From NCBI RefSeq assembly GCF_036346295.1, contig NZ_CP107819.1:5456001-5520000 (forward strand): a stretch of DNA of 64,000 nucleotides. Direction: 5' to 3'. Every line of letters begins with the position of its first letter. Position 1 is the first letter of the stretch. A model generated the notes under the pieces. It was not told where the DNA came from. It saw only the letters and a list, made by a program, of their open reading frames with translations, and searched no databases. The translations under genes were made by a program, and so were the position numbers. Source of the stretch: Streptomyces sp. NBC_00536. GTDB lineage: Bacteria > Actinomycetota > Actinomycetes > Streptomycetales > Streptomycetaceae. Shown piece after piece: positions 62,601 to 64,000 of the stretch.

Positions 62601-63539
62601 CATCGTCAGCTTGCCGACGCGGGCGCGGCGGACGATGTCCTCGTAGGCCTGCCAGAACTCGAAGAAGTTGAGGGTCTCGGCCTTCTTGATGCCGGCGACG
62701 ACGAGCTGGCGGTCGCCGTTCGGCTTCACGAGGTCGATCGCCAGGCCGAAGTTGATGTGCTCCGGCTTGACCAGGGTCGGCTTGCCGTCCTTCTCCGCGA
62801 AGGAGTAGTTCATCGACGGCATGGCCTTGATGGCCTGCACCATCGCGTAGCCGATGAGGTGGGTGAAGGAGATCTTCCCGCCCCGGGCGCGCTTCAGGTG
62901 GTTGTTGATGACGATGCGGTTGTCGAACAGCAGCTTCACCGGGACGGCGCGGACGGACGTGGCCGTCGGCACCTCCAGGGAGGCGTTCATGTTCTTGACC
63001 ACCGCCGCGGCGGGGCCGCGGAGCGTCACCAGCTCGGGGCCCGCGGGGGCCTCGGTGGCGGGCGCGGCCTTCGGGGCGGCGGCAGGAGCTGAGGGAGCGG
63101 CTGAGGGGGCGGCGGCGGCCGGAGCCGGTACCGGGGAGGTGACAGTCACAGCAGGGGCACCAGAGGGGGTGGCAGGAGCAGGGGCAGGAGCTGACACGGG
63201 CGTGGGCGCGGCGGCAGAGGTCGGCGCGGCGAGCGCCGCCCCCGTGGCGGCGTCGGCGGCCTGCGGGGCTACGGCGACGGGGGCGGCCTGTGCGGAGGCG
63301 CCGTCCGTCGTCGGGGACTTCTTGGGCTCTTCCGGCTTCGCCGCGGCGGCCACGCCACCCGGCTTGTAGTCGGCGAAGAAGTCCCACCAGGCCCGGTCGA
63401 CCGAATTCGGGTCCTGGAGGTACTGCTGATAGATCTCGTCGACGAGCCACTCATTCGCGCCGAAGCCTGAGGCAGGGGTCTTCCCGCTCTCTGCTGATTC
63501 GGTCGTGGTGCTCGGGTTACTGGGGGACTGTGGCGACAC
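59670..63539 (-). CDS. kgd: Multifunctional 2-oxoglutarate decarboxylase/dehydrogenase E1 and E2-type (Kgd)
   Basis: A 1289-residue actinobacterial fusion. The N-terminal helix [19 protein letters not shown] (about residue 25) is followed by a long Ala/Pro-rich linker (about 60-165). A succinyltransferase (E2 catalytic) domain follows (about 170-400, with [16 protein letters not shown]). The ThDP-dependent E1 has [17 protein letters not shown] [20 protein letters not shown] and ends with the transketolase C-domain. It decarboxylates 2-oxoglutarate in the TCA cycle and with E2o-less complexes forms succinyl-CoA. Start GTG 63539 is preferred over GTG 63566, which lacks a ribosome site. Confidence 0.95.
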   Translation of the reverse strand: MSPQSPSNPSTTTESAESGKTPASGFGANEWLVDEIYQQYLQDPNSVDRAWWDFFADYKPGGVAAAAKPEEPKKSPTTDGASAQAAPVAVAPQAADAATGAALAAPTSAAAPTPVSAPAPAPATPSGAPAVTVTSPVPAPAAAAPSAAPSAPAAAPKAAPATEAPAGPELVTLRGPAAAVVKNMNASLEVPTATSVRAVPVKLLFDNRIVINNHLKRARGGKISFTHLIGYAMVQAIKAMPSMNYSFAEKDGKPTLVKPEHINFGLAIDLVKPNGDRQLVVAGIKKAETLNFFEFWQAYEDIVRRARVGKLTMDDFTGVTVSLTNPGGLGTVHSVPRLMPGQSVIMGVGSMDYPAEFQGTSQDTLNKLGISKVMTLTSTYDHRVIQGAASGEFLRVVANMLLGESGFYDDVFEALRIPYEPVRWLRDIDASHDDDVTKAARVFELIHSYRVRGHVMADTDPLEYKQRKHPDLDITEHGLTLWDLEREFAVGGFSGKSMMKLRDILGVLRDSYCRTTGVEFMHIQDPKQRRWIQDRIERPHTKPEREEQLRILRRLNAAEAFETFLQTKYVGQKRFSLEGGESVIPLLDAVIDSAAEARLEEVAIGMAHRGRLNVLANIVGKSYAQIFREFEGNLDPKSMHGSGDVKYHLGANGTFTGLDGEQIKVSLVANPSHLEAVDPVLEGVVRAKQDIINKGGTDFTVLPVALHGDAAFAGQGVVAETLNMSQLRGYRTGGTVHVVINNQVGFTAAPESSRSSMYATDVARMIEAPIFHVNGDDPEAVVRIGRLAFEFRQAFNKDVVIDLICYRRRGHNESDNPAFTQPLMYDLIDKKRSVRKLYTESLIGRGDITLEEAEQALQDFQGQLEKVFAEVREAATQPAVAPVAPVQVAQEFPVTVNTAISQDVVKRIAESQVTIPEGVTVHPRLLPQLQRRAAMIDEGTIDWGMGETLAFGSLLMEGTPVRLSGQDSRRGTFGQRHAVLIDRETGEDYTPLLYLSDDQARYNVYDSLLSEYAAMGFEYGYSLARPDALVLWEAQFGDFVNGAQTVVDEFISSAEQKWGQTSGVTLLLPHGYEGQGPDHSSARPERFLQMCAQDNMTVAMPTLPSNYFHLLRWQVHNPHHKPLIVFTPKSMLRLKAAASKAEEFTTGGFRPVIGDSTVDPNAVRKVVFCAGKVYYDLEAEREKRGITDTAIIRIERLYPLPGAELQAEIAKFPNAAKYIWAQEEPANQGAWPFIALNLIDHLDLAVGAEVPAGERLRRISRPHGSSPAVGSAKRHQAEQQLLMNEVFEA

Positions 63540-63809
63540 GGCGGCAACCGCCCTCTTCCGCTTCACAAGGTATGGACAGCGGGAATAAAGGCTACGCCTC
63601 CCCGGCGGTCGGATGCAGACCGGGCGGGACTTCCGTCGTGCAGGTCACACCGAACGGCGGGTTTCGCGGGGTGGAATGGCGGGAAACACGCGTGGTTCGG
63701 GTAGGGCTCACCGTGGTTGCGGCCCCCTGGCTTCGCACCCCTGACGGACCCCGGGCCGGTGTGGCCGAGATCATGTCCTTCCCACTCGAACCCTACGTCA
63801 ACACGTCGC

Positions 63810-64000
63810 CTACGAGCTGCCCGGAAGTGTGACAAGGATCCGGCAACCCCGAGGGGATTCGGCCACTCCGATGTGGCCTCCGTGCAGGCCGACGGCCCAG
63901 CGGGCGATCGCCAGGCCGAGCCCGGTGCCGCCGTCACCGCCCCCGGAGCTGCCCCGGTTGAACCGCTCGAAGACCCGCGGCCGCTCCGACTCCGGAATCC
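63810..64000 (-). CDS. C-terminal fragment of a sensor histidine kinase
   Basis: The 63 codons visible before the window edge encode IPESERPRVFERFNRGSSGG and GTGLGLAIARWAVGLHGGHIGV, the F and G boxes of a HATPase_c domain, then LVTLPGSS and a stop at 63810. The N-terminus, with the sensor and phosphoacceptor, lies beyond the right edge. It is minus strand, upstream of kgd but separated by 270 bp with no feature I can name. It is most likely half of a two-component pair with a response regulator to the right. Confidence 0.85.
   Translation of the reverse strand, partial: IPESERPRVFERFNRGSSGGGDGGTGLGLAIARWAVGLHGGHIGVAESPRGCRILVTLPGSS

Noticed and set aside
59559..63092. A 1177-codon plus-strand frame opposite kgd
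   Set aside because: It is Val/Gly/Arg/Asp-rich noise created by codon bias; kgd on the minus strand has complete E1 and E2 motifs.

Overview
The window is high-GC actinobacterial chromosome and almost certainly Streptomyces. It carries the DasR/DasABC N-acetylglucosamine and chitin-sensing locus, a WhiB-like regulator, SigH with its anti-sigma factor, a nickel superoxide dismutase with its SodX peptidase, snapalysin, an EshA-type protein and an FxSxx-COOH peptide locus. Codon third positions are strongly GC-biased, rare TTA codons occur in three genes, and many starts are GTG. From memory, the backbone order (dasR to nagB, histidine kinase, wblE, diacylglycerol kinase, sigH, eshA, sodN/sodX, malic enzyme, kgd, histidine kinase) follows the S. 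coelicolor SCO5231 to SCO5282 interval.

1-10.3 kb: a CstA-type carbon-starvation transporter (cut by the left edge), then amino-sugar uptake and catabolism. DasR (GntR type) diverges from dasA-dasB-dasC-dasD; convergent nagB and a nearby SIS-domain phosphosugar gene follow. DasR boxes (dre) lie between dasR and dasA, before nagB, and unexpectedly upstream of a histidine kinase at 12 kb. 10.3-20 kb: SDR/TetR pair, cytosolic histidine kinase, wblE, diacylglycerol kinase, sigH and anti-sigma factor, UBP zinc finger, Na+/H+ antiporter. 20-23.6 kb: PLP desulfhydrase/ACC-deaminase type enzyme, amidase, and the nitric oxide pair hmp/nsrR with NsrR sites.

23.8-26.4 kb: a family 2B encapsulin shell gene (EshA, with an inserted cyclic-nucleotide-binding domain) directly followed by a polyprenyl synthase, its likely cargo. 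26.4-34 kb: GNAT enzyme, divergent snapalysin/LysR pair, PadR-DUF4097 operon, HTH-ClpN pair, quinone-reductase-like enzyme. 34.3-39 kb is accessory DNA: an LPMO-like protein without a copper brace, then a decaying radical-SAM cassette of tiny overlapping genes with a frameshift, a shortened radical-SAM protein, and an XRE regulator broken by an amber codon.

39-46 kb: sodN, sodX, CGNR regulator, methyltransferase, polar amino-acid ABC transporter, malic enzyme. 46.4-59.4 kb is the most striking region: an FxSxx-COOH conflict-type system on one strand. It encodes a trypsin-like protease, MoxR-type AAA ATPase, vWA/TPR scaffold, 62-residue peptide precursor, radical-SAM/SPASM maturase with a TTA codon, separate HExxH peptide hydroxylase, and a TIR/NB-ARC/TPR protein. 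Together they look like a sensor and effector set controlling a crosslinked peptide. The window closes with the 2-oxoglutarate decarboxylase/dehydrogenase (kgd) and the C-terminus of a histidine kinase.

The intergenic spaces carry many Streptomyces REP-like inverted repeats. I saw no tRNA, rRNA, CRISPR array or complete insertion sequence.
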